From positions 31,784 to 95,783 of the forward strand of contig NZ_BMQP01000030.1 of assembly GCF_014648175.1 (NCBI RefSeq): DNA of 64,000 nt, read 5' to 3'. Under the pieces are notes generated by a model, which did no database searches, was not told the origin of the DNA, and saw nothing but the letters and a program-made list of their open reading frames with translations. Position 1 is the first letter of the stretch; each line of letters opens with the position of its first letter. The translations under genes were made by a program, and so were the position numbers. Below, piece by piece: positions 40,633 through 48,010 of the stretch. The stretch comes from Planobispora rosea (lineage in GTDB: Bacteria > Actinomycetota > Actinomycetes > Streptosporangiales > Streptosporangiaceae).

Positions 40633-40638
40633 GAGCCC

Positions 40639-41127
40639 ATGCGCGAAGTGATCGAGGCGGCGCTCAAGGGCGCGGAGATCTCCTACGAGGAGCCCCGGCC
40701 GGGGGCCTTCCTGGCCAAGCTCCCCGGCCAGCACAAACTCGCCACCATGACCTGGCTGATCATCGGCGACCAGGCCCTGCACGTGGAGGCGTTCTTCTGC
40801 CGCCAGCCCGACGAGAACCACGAGGCCTTCTACCGCTGGCTGCTCACCAAGAACGGGTCGATGTACGGCGTGCACTTCGCCCTGGACCCCGTCGGTGACG
40901 TCTACCTGGTGGGCCGTGTCCCGCTGCAGGCGGTGTCGGAGGAGGAGGTCGACCGGCTGCTCGGCTGCGTGCTCACCTACTCCGACGAGGGTTTCGACCG
41001 GGCCCTGGAACTGGGGTTCGCCTCCTCCATCCGCAAGGAGTGGGAGTGGCGGGCCAAGCGCGGCGAGTCCCTCGCCAACCTCCAGGCGTTCGCCCGCTTC
41101 GCCAATCCCGACGCGGAGCGTGGCTGA
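40639..41127 (+). CDS. YbjN-domain protein
   Basis: 162 aa. The YbjN fold (type III secretion chaperone-like) shows as ATMTWLIIGDQALHVEAFFCRQPDENHEAFYRWLL and LDPVGDVYLVGRVPL. Family members are thought to be chaperone-like regulators; no specific role is known. The gene sits between mshA and gpmA on the same strand, an order familiar from other actinobacteria, with its own leaderless promoter. Confidence 0.82.
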   Translation: MREVIEAALKGAEISYEEPRPGAFLAKLPGQHKLATMTWLIIGDQALHVEAFFCRQPDENHEAFYRWLLTKNGSMYGVHFALDPVGDVYLVGRVPLQAVSEEEVDRLLGCVLTYSDEGFDRALELGFASSIRKEWEWRAKRGESLANLQAFARFANPDAERG

Positions 41128-41141
41128 AGCGCGGCGCTCGC

Positions 41142-41147
41142 TAGTCT
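41142..41147 (+). promoter_or_regulatory. -10 element of gpmA (leaderless)
   Basis: TAGTCT ends 7 nt before ATG 41155; no SD. Confidence 0.6.
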
Positions 41148-41154
41148 TGGTCGC

Positions 41155-41898
41155 ATGGCGACTTTGGTGCTGCTGCGGCACGGTGAGAGCGAGTGGAACG
41201 CCAAGGGTCTGTTCACCGGATGGGTGGACGCGGGGCTCTCGGCCAAGGGCGAGGAGGAGGCGCGGCGCGGCGGGAAGCTGCTGCTGGAGGCCGGGATACG
41301 ACCGGACGTCGTGCACACCTCGCTGCTGACCCGCGCGATCCAGACGGCGAACCTCGCGCTGGGCGCGGCCGACATGCTCTGGCTGCCGGTGACCCGGTCC
41401 TGGAGGCTCAACGAGCGCCACTACGGCGCGCTGCAGGGCAAGAACAAGGCGCAGACCCGCGAGCAGTTCGGCGAGGAGCAGTTCATGCTCTGGCGCCGCT
41501 CCTACGACGTCCCGCCGCCGCCGATCGATGACGACGACGAGTACTCCCAGGCGGGTGACGCGCGCTACGCGCTGCTGCCCAAGGAGGTCATGCCGCGGAC
41601 GGAGTGCCTGAAGGACGTCGTCGAGCGCATGCTGCCGTACTGGTACGACAACATCGTCCCCGACCTGTCGATGGGTCGGACCGTCCTGGTCGCCGCGCAC
41701 GGCAACTCGCTGCGCGCCCTGGTCAAGCACCTGGACGGGATCGGCGACGACGAGATCGCCGGGCTCAACATCCCCACCGGCATCCCGCTCCTGTACGAGC
41801 TGGACGCCGACTTCCGCCCGGTTGCCAAGGGCGGCCTCTACCTCGACCCCGAGGCGGCCGAGGCGGCCATCGCGGCCGTGGCCAACCAGGGCAGGTGA
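41155..41898 (+). CDS. gpmA: 2,3-bisphosphoglycerate-dependent phosphoglycerate mutase
   Basis: 247 aa. Interconverts 3- and 2-phosphoglycerate in glycolysis. Phospho-acceptor His9 lies in LRHGESEWN; the family segments TRAIQTAN, RLNERHYGALQG and the second catalytic His in AAHGNSLRALVK are all intact. Length matches dPGM. Leaderless behind TAGTCT. A strong terminator follows at 41930, where phoU converges. Confidence 0.96.
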   Translation: MATLVLLRHGESEWNAKGLFTGWVDAGLSAKGEEEARRGGKLLLEAGIRPDVVHTSLLTRAIQTANLALGAADMLWLPVTRSWRLNERHYGALQGKNKAQTREQFGEEQFMLWRRSYDVPPPPIDDDDEYSQAGDARYALLPKEVMPRTECLKDVVERMLPYWYDNIVPDLSMGRTVLVAAHGNSLRALVKHLDGIGDDEIAGLNIPTGIPLLYELDADFRPVAKGGLYLDPEAAEAAIAAVANQGR

Positions 41899-41929
41899 CC
41901 CCGCACCGCCGTACGGACAGAAGAAAGTA

Positions 41930-41955
41930 GGGTGCCCTTCCCGCGAAGGGCACCC
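41930..41955. terminator. Bidirectional terminator between gpmA and phoU
   Basis: GGGTGCCCTTC-CCGC-GAAGGGCACCC, 11-bp perfect stem followed by TTTAC on plus and preceded by GAAAG on plus (CTTTC on minus). Confidence 0.85.
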
Positions 41956-41969
41956 TTTACTGGCTCCCG

Positions 41970-42067
41970 TACTGGCTCCCGGGCAGCGACGCGTTGGCGT
42001 CGCCATGGGCCGCGAGGGGGCGCCGGTTACTGGCTCCCGAGCAGCGACGCGTTGGCGTCGCCATGGG
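41970..42067. repeat. 58-bp tandem duplication spanning the phoU stop codon
   Basis: TACTGGCTCCCG plus GCAGCGACGCG and GTTGGCGTCGCC occur at 41970-42009 and again at 42028-42067 with one mismatch. The second copy is the true 3' end of phoU (stop at 42027-42029); the first is a displaced copy outside the gene. A further short TTACTGGCTCCCG is at 41958-41970. Confidence 0.85.
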
Positions 42068-42713
42068 GACGAGAGCCGGTCACCAGGTAGACCACGTCGC
42101 GGGCGACGCGGACCGCGTGGTCGGCGTAGCGCTCGTAGTAGCGGCCGATCAGCGTCACGTCGATGGCCGGTTCGACACCGTGCCTCCAGTCGGGCGCCAT
42201 CAGGACCCGGAACAGCCTGCGGTGCAGCTTGTCCATGGCGTCGTCGTCGTGCTCCAGCTCCAGCGCGGTCTCCACGTCGCGCGAGGCGATGCAGCTGCCG
42301 GCCTTGGTGACCAGGCGCTCGGCGATCTGGCCCATCTCCAGGATGGTCACGCGGAGCTCCGGCGGGATCGCCGAGTCGGGGTGGCGCAGCCGGGCGATCT
42401 TGGCCACGTGCTGGGCCAGGTCGCCCATCCGCTCCAGGTCGGTGCCCATCCGCAGAGCCGTGATGATCATCCTGAGGTCCACGGCCACCGGCTGCTGCCG
42501 GGCCATCAGATCGAAGATCGACGCCTCGACCTCCGCGAAGAGCCGGTCGACCTCCGCGTCGCGGGAGATGACGCCCTCGGCCAGTTCGAGATCGGCGTCC
42601 AGCAGGGCGGTGGTGGCCCTGGAGATCGCCGAGCGCACGAGCCGGGTCATCTCGACCAGCTTGACCGTGAGGGCGTCGAGTTCTTCGTGGTAGGCGTCAC
42701 GCATGGCTCTCAC
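42027..42713 (-). CDS. phoU: Phosphate signalling regulator PhoU
   Basis: 228 aa. Two three-helix bundles with the repeated metal-cluster motifs (EVDRLFAEVEASIFDLMARQQPVA-type and the second bundle's ALELEHDDDAMDKLHRRLF). PhoU links the Pst transporter with the PhoR/SenX3 kinase and represses the Pho response. Divergent from senX3 and preceded by PHO-box direct repeats. The 3' end lies in a 58-bp tandem duplication. No pst genes are present in this window. Confidence 0.94.
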   Translation of the reverse strand: MRAMRDAYHEELDALTVKLVEMTRLVRSAISRATTALLDADLELAEGVISRDAEVDRLFAEVEASIFDLMARQQPVAVDLRMIITALRMGTDLERMGDLAQHVAKIARLRHPDSAIPPELRVTILEMGQIAERLVTKAGSCIASRDVETALELEHDDDAMDKLHRRLFRVLMAPDWRHGVEPAIDVTLIGRYYERYADHAVRVARDVVYLVTGSRPHGDANASLLGSQ

Positions 42714-42723
42714 CGTACGCGCG

Positions 42724-42756
42724 CGTCAGTGAACGAACCCCGACCACAAAGTGAAC
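42724..42756 (-). promoter_or_regulatory. PHO box (three 11-bp direct-repeat units)
   Basis: Read on the minus strand: GTTCACTTTGT, GGTCGGGGTTC, GTTCACTGACG. Two good GTTCAC units are exactly 22 bp apart with a degenerate unit between them, the layout of PhoP-binding sites in Streptomyces. It lies in the divergent phoU/senX3 promoter region, oriented toward phoU. Confidence 0.75.
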
Positions 42757-42850
42757 TTTGCGGGAAAGCCGTGGTCATGCCCCTCCTGACGGTCATGAAT
42801 GGGACAAGTCTTGCCTACCATCGAGGTCGTGAACCTGACGGGAGGACCAC

Positions 42851-44053
42851 GTGGATGAGCTGACGGCGAGCCTGGCCGTGCTGGCCGGTTTCGTCCTGGC
42901 CGGCTTCGCGGTGGGGGTGCTGACCATGCTGGTCGTCCGCCAGAACGCGGCGCGGCCGCGGATGCTGACCCCGGTCGACGACATCGAGCCCGGGGCGATG
43001 CCCGCGGGCGTGGCCTCCGTGCTGGCGGTCCTTCCCTCCTCGGCGGTCGTGCTGGACAGGGAGGACCGGGTGCTGCGGGCCAGTTCGGCCGCGCGTGCCT
43101 TCGGCCTGGTCAAGGGTGACCGGCTGGTGGCGCCCGAACTGCTGGCGCTGGCCAGGAAGGTGCGCAGGGACGGCGAGATCCGCGAGAGCGAGATCGAGGT
43201 CCCGGGGCACAAGTTCGGCCAGGACGCGACCAACTTCGCGGTCCGGGTCGCCCCGCTGGGGTCCTACGGCCAGGTGCTCGTGCTGGCCGAGGACCAGACC
43301 GAGTACCACCGCGTCGAGGCGGTCCGCCGCGACTTCGTGGCCAACGTGAGCCACGAGCTCAAGACGCCCGTCGGCGCGCTGAGCCTGCTGGCCGAGACCA
43401 TCCAGGACGCCGCGGACGACCCCGAGGCGGTCACCCGCTTCGCCGGGCGCATGCAGCACGAGGCCGCCCGCCTGACCTACCTCGTCCAGGACCTCATCAC
43501 CCTCTCCCGGATCCAGGGCGCCGAGCCCATCCCCACACCCGGCCCCGTCCCGGTGGACGAGGCCGTGCACGACGCCATCGACCGCTGCAACACCACGGCG
43601 GTCTCCAAGGACATCGCGCTGGTCGCGGGCGGCACCGAGGGCCTGCAGGTCTGGGGTGACGAGGAGCTCCTGGTCACCGCGTTGCGCAACCTCATCGACA
43701 ACGCGGTCGCCTACAGCCCCGAGCACACCCGGGTCGTGATCAGCGCCCGGCCGGCGGGTGACTCGGTCGAGATCAGCGTGAGCGACCAGGGGATCGGCAT
43801 CCCGGAGAGCGCCCAGGAGCGGATCTTCGAGCGGTTCTTCCGCGTCGACGCCGCCCGCTCGCGCGCCACCGGCGGGACCGGTCTCGGACTCGCCATCGTC
43901 AAGCACGTCGCCGCCGCTCACAACGGGGCGGTCACGGTGTGGAGCAAGGAGGGCTCCGGCTCCACGTTCACCCTCCGCCTGCCCGCCTTCGGCGGCCTGG
44001 CGGTTTCCGTATCACCCAGCAGTACCGCAACCCCCATGGAGGCCGCGCAGTGA
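42851..44053 (+). CDS. senX3: Phosphate-sensing histidine kinase SenX3 (PhoR-like)
   Basis: 400 aa, GTG start with GGGAGG 5 nt upstream. One N-terminal TM segment (about 7-29), a PAS-like domain (about 52-150), HisKA with phospho-acceptor His168 in VSHELKTP, and a HATPase domain with NLIDNAVAYS, DQGIGIP and GGTGLGLAI. With RegX3 it controls the response to phosphate starvation; in Streptomyces the equivalents are called PhoR-PhoP. Its stop overlaps the regX3 start (GTGA). Confidence 0.94.
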   Translation: MDELTASLAVLAGFVLAGFAVGVLTMLVVRQNAARPRMLTPVDDIEPGAMPAGVASVLAVLPSSAVVLDREDRVLRASSAARAFGLVKGDRLVAPELLALARKVRRDGEIRESEIEVPGHKFGQDATNFAVRVAPLGSYGQVLVLAEDQTEYHRVEAVRRDFVANVSHELKTPVGALSLLAETIQDAADDPEAVTRFAGRMQHEAARLTYLVQDLITLSRIQGAEPIPTPGPVPVDEAVHDAIDRCNTTAVSKDIALVAGGTEGLQVWGDEELLVTALRNLIDNAVAYSPEHTRVVISARPAGDSVEISVSDQGIGIPESAQERIFERFFRVDAARSRATGGTGLGLAIVKHVAAAHNGAVTVWSKEGSGSTFTLRLPAFGGLAVSVSPSSTATPMEAAQ

Positions 44054-44739
44054 CCCGCGTTCTTGTCGTCGAGGACGAGGAGTCGTTCTCCGACGCCCTG
44101 TCCTACATGCTGCGCAAGGAGGGGTTCGAGGTCGCGGTGGCGGCCACGGGGCCCGAGGCGCTCGACACGTTCGACCGCAGCGGCGCCGACCTGGTGCTGC
44201 TCGACCTGATGCTGCCCGGACTGCCTGGCACCGAGGTCTGCCGCTCGCTCCGGCAGCGTTCGAACGTTCCCGTCATCATGCTGACCGCCAAGGACAGCGA
44301 GATCGACAAGGTCGTCGGGCTGGAGCTCGGCGCGGACGACTACGTGACCAAGCCGTTCTCCTCGCGCGAGCTGGTGGCCCGCATCCGTGCGGTGCTGCGC
44401 CGCCAGGGCGATGTGGAGGAGCTGGAGTCGGCGGTGCTGACCGCGGGACCGGTCCGGATGGACGTGGACCGGCACATCGTCGCCGTCCGCGGCGAGGCGG
44501 TGCAGCTGCCGCTGAAGGAGTTCGAGCTGCTGGAGGTGCTGCTGCGCAACGCCGGCCGGGTGCTCACCCGCGGGCAGCTCATCGACCGGGTCTGGGGCGC
44601 CGACTACGTGGGCGACACCAAGACCCTGGACGTCCACGTCAAGCGGCTGCGCGCCAAGGTCGAGGCCGACCCCTCCAACCCGCGCTGCATCCTCACGGTC
44701 CGCGGCCTGGGCTACAAGTTCGACCCCGTGGAGGACTGA
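44050..44739 (+). CDS. regX3: Response regulator RegX3 (PhoP-like)
   Basis: 229 aa. Receiver domain with the phosphorylation site Asp52 (LVLLDLMLPG) and the conserved Lys in YVTKPF, then an OmpR-type winged helix (VQLPLKEFELLEVLLRNAGRVL, KTLDVHVKRLRAKV, VRGLGYKF). Translationally coupled to senX3. PHO boxes in front of phoU are its probable targets. The last codons and stop are in a 16-bp tandem duplication. Confidence 0.95.
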   Translation: MTRVLVVEDEESFSDALSYMLRKEGFEVAVAATGPEALDTFDRSGADLVLLDLMLPGLPGTEVCRSLRQRSNVPVIMLTAKDSEIDKVVGLELGADDYVTKPFSSRELVARIRAVLRRQGDVEELESAVLTAGPVRMDVDRHIVAVRGEAVQLPLKEFELLEVLLRNAGRVLTRGQLIDRVWGADYVGDTKTLDVHVKRLRAKVEADPSNPRCILTVRGLGYKFDPVED

Positions 44740-44755
44740 CCCCGTGGAGGACTGA
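44724..44755. repeat. 16-bp tandem duplication spanning the regX3 stop codon
   Basis: CCCCGTGGAGGACTGA occurs twice without mismatch (44724-44739, 44740-44755), so the second copy also ends in TGA. Confidence 0.95.
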
Positions 44756-44773
44756 CCCTCCCGGACGCGAGAA

Positions 44774-44807
44774 GGGGGTGTGCGGCTCGTGCGAGCCGCA
44801 CACCCCC
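44774..44807. terminator. Bidirectional terminator between regX3 and lpqE
   Basis: 16-bp perfect stem, GGGGGTGTGCGGCTCG and CGAGCCGCACACCCCC, between convergent genes. Confidence 0.85.
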
Positions 44808-44831
44808 TCGGCGTTCTGCCGTGAGTGCCGC

Positions 44832-44896
44832 CCTCAGCGGCCGTCCTCAGTGATCGGCCTCAGTGGCCGTCCTCAGTGGCCGCCCTCACCCTCCAC
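44832..44896. repeat. 13-bp tandem repeat spanning the lpqE-like stop codon
   Basis: CCTCAG starts at 44832, 44845, 44858 and 44871 (and CCTCAC at 44884), an exact 13-bp period. The stop codon (TCA at 44873-44875, minus strand) is in the fourth unit. Confidence 0.88.
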
Positions 44897-45463
44897 GTCC
44901 ACCGTGGGGGTGGGAGTCGGCGTGGGGGCGGCGGAGGCGCCCGGGACGGCCGGCAGCTGCGTGAACTCACGGCTGCGGGTGATGACCGGGACGTTCAGCG
45001 AGACGATGCCGGCCTTCTCGAACTGCAGCTGCACCTTGATCGTCTCCCCGCCCTTGAGCGGCTTCTTCAGCTGCTCAACCATGATCGAGGGCGTGGGCCG
45101 GCCGACGACGGCGGCCTGCTTTCCGAAGGCCGGGAGCGTGACGGGCGCGGGGACCTTGGCGGTGCCCAGAGCCGGGTCCACGCCGAGACCGACGAGCCGG
45201 TCATCCTGCGGACCGGTGTTGACCATGTAGAGGTAGAGCGGGGTGCTCCCGCCCGCGGGCAGGGACCCGCCGGAGTCCGGACCCAGGAAGTACGCCTGGG
45301 AGATCTTGAGGTCCTTGTCCTCGACCTTGACGCTCAGGGCCTCGTTGGGCATGTACGGCTGGGCGGTGATCGCGTCGAAGCCGGTGCCGCAGCCCGCCAG
45401 AGCCGGGGCGGCTGCGAGAAACGCGGCGGCGGCGACCGCCCAGTGACGGTTGGTGCGGGTCAC
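44873..45463 (-). CDS. LpqE-like lipoprotein
   Basis: 196 aa from GTG 45463, behind AAGGAG. Signal peptide with lipobox ALAGC (Cys about 26), a beta-rich domain (about 40-170; LYLYMVNTGPQDDRLVG, PPLKGGETIKVQLQFEKAG-type strands) and a Pro/Thr-rich tail. Position next to carD and the sandwich-like fold match mycobacterial LpqE; that family is related to PCuAC/DUF461 copper-binding proteins, but I see no His/Met copper motif. Exported and lipid-anchored. The longer frame to 45613 is rejected. Confidence 0.78.
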   Translation of the reverse strand: MTRTNRHWAVAAAAFLAAAPALAGCGTGFDAITAQPYMPNEALSVKVEDKDLKISQAYFLGPDSGGSLPAGGSTPLYLYMVNTGPQDDRLVGLGVDPALGTAKVPAPVTLPAFGKQAAVVGRPTPSIMVEQLKKPLKGGETIKVQLQFEKAGIVSLNVPVITRSREFTQLPAVPGASAAPTPTPTPTVDVEGEGGH

Positions 45464-45722
45464 GGTGCGAGTTCTCCTTGTCACACAAGAGATAGGACAG
45501 GGCAACCCTATCCGTGGAGTTTCCCGGGTTTTCCGGCGACCCGCCTGATCGCGAACGAAGGCGCATCCCAGGTCATCGCTGTTTTTTACCTCTCGATTCA
45601 CACAGTTGGGCACTTGTCAAGGCTTAAAACGCGGCTTTGACCTGCAGTTATGGTGATTTCACTGTTCCGGGAGCCTGTGGATACGTGGTACTCTGGAGTA
45701 CAGCGGAAGGGGTACTTGTCAC
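45464..45722. other. AT-richer divergent promoter region of lpqE and carD
   Basis: 259 bp without a gene. It contains TACTCT near 45686 and a TTGACC near 45638 as promoter-like elements for carD, T-rich runs, and short inverted repeats such as GATAGG/CCTATC near 45490-45512. Confidence 0.4.
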
Positions 45723-46205
45723 ATGACTTTCCAGGTCGGCGACACTGTCGTCTACCCCCACCACGGGGCTGCTCGGATCGAGGCGATCACGACCCGAACC
45801 ATCAAGGGTGAGGAAAGGACCTACCTGGTTCTCAAGGTCGACAAGGGCGACCTTACCGTCCAGGTGCCTGCCGACAACGCAGAACTCGTAGGAGTTCGCG
45901 ACGTTGTCGGGCAGGAGGGTCTCGAGCGCGTCTTCGACGTGCTCCGCATGCCTCACACCGAAGAGCCCACGAACTGGTCCCGCCGCTACAAGGCCAACCT
46001 TGAGAAGCTGGCGTCCGGCGACGTCAACAAGGTGGCCGAGGTCGTTCGCGACCTGTGGCGACGAGACAAGGAGCGCGGGCTCTCCGCAGGAGAGAAGCGG
46101 ATGCTCGCCAAGGCGAGGCAGATCCTGGTCAGCGAGCTCGCGCTCGCGGAGAAGACCAACGAGGACAAGGCAGAGGCACTTCTCGACGAGGTGCTGAACT
46201 CGTAA
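45723..46205 (+). CDS. carD: RNA polymerase-binding transcription factor CarD
   Basis: 160 aa. N-terminal RNA-polymerase interaction (Tudor-like) domain (about 1-55; VGDTVVYPHHGAARI) and helical DNA-binding domain with the conserved Trp85 (TNWSRRYK) that wedges the upstream edge of the -10. CarD stabilises the open complex and is essential in mycobacteria, with strong effects on rRNA transcription. GAAGGGG precedes the ATG. Followed directly by ispF; the ispD gene that usually lies between them is absent. Confidence 0.97.
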   Translation: MTFQVGDTVVYPHHGAARIEAITTRTIKGEERTYLVLKVDKGDLTVQVPADNAELVGVRDVVGQEGLERVFDVLRMPHTEEPTNWSRRYKANLEKLASGDVNKVAEVVRDLWRRDKERGLSAGEKRMLAKARQILVSELALAEKTNEDKAEALLDEVLNS

Positions 46206-46303
46206 GAGTTCGGTGAGACGCCGAGCTCCGGGAGTCCGGTGAGGTTCCGGACTGCTGGGAGTTCCAGAGAGGTACTCGACTCCTGAACACGACACTTCCA
46301 CGG

Positions 46304-46783
46304 GTGGGCGTCGGAACCGACGTCCACCCTTTCGCATCCGGACGGCAGCTGCACCTGGCGGGCCTGCACTGGCCGGGCGAGACGGGGCTGGCCGGCCACT
46401 CCGACGGTGACGCCGCCGCCCACGCCATGTGCGACGCCCTGCTGTCCGCCGCCGGTCTCGGTGACCTCGGCGGGCTGTTCGGCACCTCCGACCCGCGCTG
46501 GGCCGGTGCGTCGGGTGTGTCCCTGCTGGAGGAGACCGCCAGGAAGGTCCGCGCGGCCGGTTTCGAGATCGGCAACGTGGCCGTCCAGGTGATCGGCAAC
46601 CGTCCCAAGCTGGCGCCCCGCCGTACGGAGGCCGAGAAGGTCCTCGGCGAGGCCGTGGGCGCGCCCGTGAGCGTCAGTGCCACCACGACCGACGGTCTGG
46701 GCCTCACCGGGCGCGGCGAGGGCGTCGCGGCCATCGCCACGGCGATCCTGGTCAACCTGAATCAGGATCCGGGCGTCTCCTAA
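46304..46783 (+). CDS. ispF: 2-C-methyl-D-erythritol 2,4-cyclodiphosphate synthase
   Basis: 159 aa from GTG 46304. Converts CDP-ME 2-phosphate to MEcPP in the MEP isoprenoid pathway. Metal ligands: GTDVH near the N-terminus and GHSDGD; later AATTTD-type segment (SATTTDGLGLTGRGEGVA) intact. No other start codon fits upstream in frame (the next is a CTG). Gap to carD is 98 bp and contains two GAGTYCGGTGAG copies but no trace of ispD, so IspD must be encoded elsewhere. Confidence 0.95.
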   Translation: MGVGTDVHPFASGRQLHLAGLHWPGETGLAGHSDGDAAAHAMCDALLSAAGLGDLGGLFGTSDPRWAGASGVSLLEETARKVRAAGFEIGNVAVQVIGNRPKLAPRRTEAEKVLGEAVGAPVSVSATTTDGLGLTGRGEGVAAIATAILVNLNQDPGVS

Positions 46784-46949
46784 GGGGTGCGAGAGCACCC
46801 TGGCGGGCGGCGCGGAAAGCCCGTCGCAGCACCCGAGGAGGCGACCCGTTCTCCTGGCGCGGTACGGGTCGCCCCTTTTGGGGCGGATACTTTGCGAATG
46901 TCCGGGTAGCTCCCTAACGACATGTCCTCGTCATTGGGGGGAGCTGGAC

Positions 46950-47237
46950 ATGATTGGATCGATCGTCTCCGCAATCGTCATCGGAGCCATCGTCGGAGCA
47001 CTGGCGCGTCTCGTCATTCCGGGAAGGCAGAGCATCAGCATCGCTCTGACGCTCATCGTCGGCATCGCCGCGGCGCTCATCGGCACCCTCATCGCGGGGG
47101 CGCTGGGCATCGCGAACACGAGAGGCATCGACTGGTGGGAGCACATCCTCCAGCTCGCCCTCGCGGTGGCGGGGGTCCTGCTCGTCACCCAGATGCGTCC
47201 CGGGCGGACCGGGCGGGCCGATAGAAATCTCGGGTGA
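46950..47237 (+). CDS. GlsB/YeaQ/YmgE-family membrane protein
   Basis: 95 aa from ATG 46950 with GGGGGGAG upstream. Three hydrophobic segments with Gly-rich packing (IVSAIVIGAIVGALARLVIPG, LTLIVGIAAALIGTLIAGALG, LQLALAVAGVLLVTQM) are typical of transglycosylase-associated (GlsB) proteins, which are often stress-induced. A similar gene follows at 47331, so the two are tandem paralogues. Exact function unknown. Confidence 0.85.
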   Translation: MIGSIVSAIVIGAIVGALARLVIPGRQSISIALTLIVGIAAALIGTLIAGALGIANTRGIDWWEHILQLALAVAGVLLVTQMRPGRTGRADRNLG

Positions 47238-47289
47238 CCTGGAAATTTGCCGTTTCCAGGAATATCCGTGGTGCAGGGGGTAGCCGACT

Positions 47290-47322
47290 CCCCGTGAGAG
47301 TGAAGGTCTCACCCTCACGGGG
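47290..47322 (+). promoter_or_regulatory. Hairpin that includes the SD of the second GlsB-like gene
   Basis: CCCCGTGAG and CTCACGGGG (with an inner GTGA/TCAC) form a 33-nt hairpin whose right arm runs into the SD GGGGAGG, 5-6 nt before ATG 47331. It can act as a terminator for the first gene or mask the ribosome site of the second. Confidence 0.55.
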
Positions 47323-47330
47323 AGGTTGAT

Positions 47331-47597
47331 ATGACCATCGCATCCATTCTCGGCGCAATCGTCATCGGCGCGATCATCGGGGCCGTCGGCCGTCTCCTGC
47401 TGCCCGGCAGGCAGCCGATCGGCTGGGTCCTGACCATCGTCGTCGGGATCGTGGCGGCGCTCATCGGCACCGCCATCGCCCAGGTGCTCAATGTCTCCAC
47501 CACGGACGGCATCGACTGGATCGAACTCGTGATGCAGGTCGTCCTGGCCGTCGTCGGTGTCGGCCTGGTCGCCGGACTGCGCCGTTCCAGGGTGTGA
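47331..47597 (+). CDS. GlsB/YeaQ/YmgE-family membrane protein (second copy)
   Basis: 88 aa. Three hydrophobic segments (ILGAIVIGAIIGAVGRLLLPG, VLTIVVGIVAALIGTAIAQVL, VMQVVLAVVGVGLVAGL) align with the preceding gene, so the pair arose by duplication. The SD GGGGAGG is partly inside a hairpin (47290-47322). Stress-related inner-membrane proteins of this type are of unknown function. Confidence 0.85.
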   Translation: MTIASILGAIVIGAIIGAVGRLLLPGRQPIGWVLTIVVGIVAALIGTAIAQVLNVSTTDGIDWIELVMQVVLAVVGVGLVAGLRRSRV

Positions 47598-47834
47598 CCG
47601 GTGACGGGGTTCCAGAGACGAGCCCTGAGGTGAGCAGAACGCCGGCCCGCAGCGGGGCGCCGTTCACCAGGTGTGAGCGAGAGCTGCGGGCCGGCCCATA
47701 AACCACACGGATGACCACACCCGAGAACCGGGTCAGCTCCTCCGAGGCCCCGGAGCTGACCCCCGGGTGTGCGACCGGAGCGCCGTCCCCGGCGCCCCGG
47801 TCACGGCCGATCGGCCATCCGGCTGCGACCACAG
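47598..47834. other. Intergenic region with a hairpin
   Basis: No gene seen. GGGTCAGCTCC (47730-47740) and GGAGCTGACCC (47752-47762) form an 11-bp perfect stem that could terminate the GlsB-like transcripts. Confidence 0.45.
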
Positions 47835-47978
47835 ATGAGTGCGTATCCACAGACGAACACGGATCTGGAGGGGCAGGCGGCCATCCGTCCGGTCAACGGC
47901 GACCGGTCGCGGATACCGCGGATGTGCGGTCCCCGTACCCCGGGCGACTCCGAGCGTGCCCCCTCCGGAACGGGCTGA
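47835..47978 (+). CDS. Possible small protein of 47 aa
   Basis: ATG 47835 opens a 47-codon frame (MSAYPQTNTDLEGQAAIRPV, then a Pro/Arg-rich end) that stops 1 nt before a T-tailed plus-strand terminator at 47980. No SD is seen. The match between frame end and terminator is the main support; the sequence is not recognised and the frame could be chance. Confidence 0.3.
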   Translation: MSAYPQTNTDLEGQAAIRPVNGDRSRIPRMCGPRTPGDSERAPSGTG

Positions 47979-47979
47979 C

Positions 47980-48008
47980 GCCCCGCAGGCCGACCAGGCC
48001 GGCGGGGC
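47980..48008 (+). terminator. Rho-independent-like terminator
   Basis: GCCCCGCAGGCC and GGCCGGCGGGGC (one mismatch) with a 5-nt loop and TTTC tail on plus. Also just past the stop of the convergent DUF2637 gene. Confidence 0.65.
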
Positions 48009-48010
48009 TT

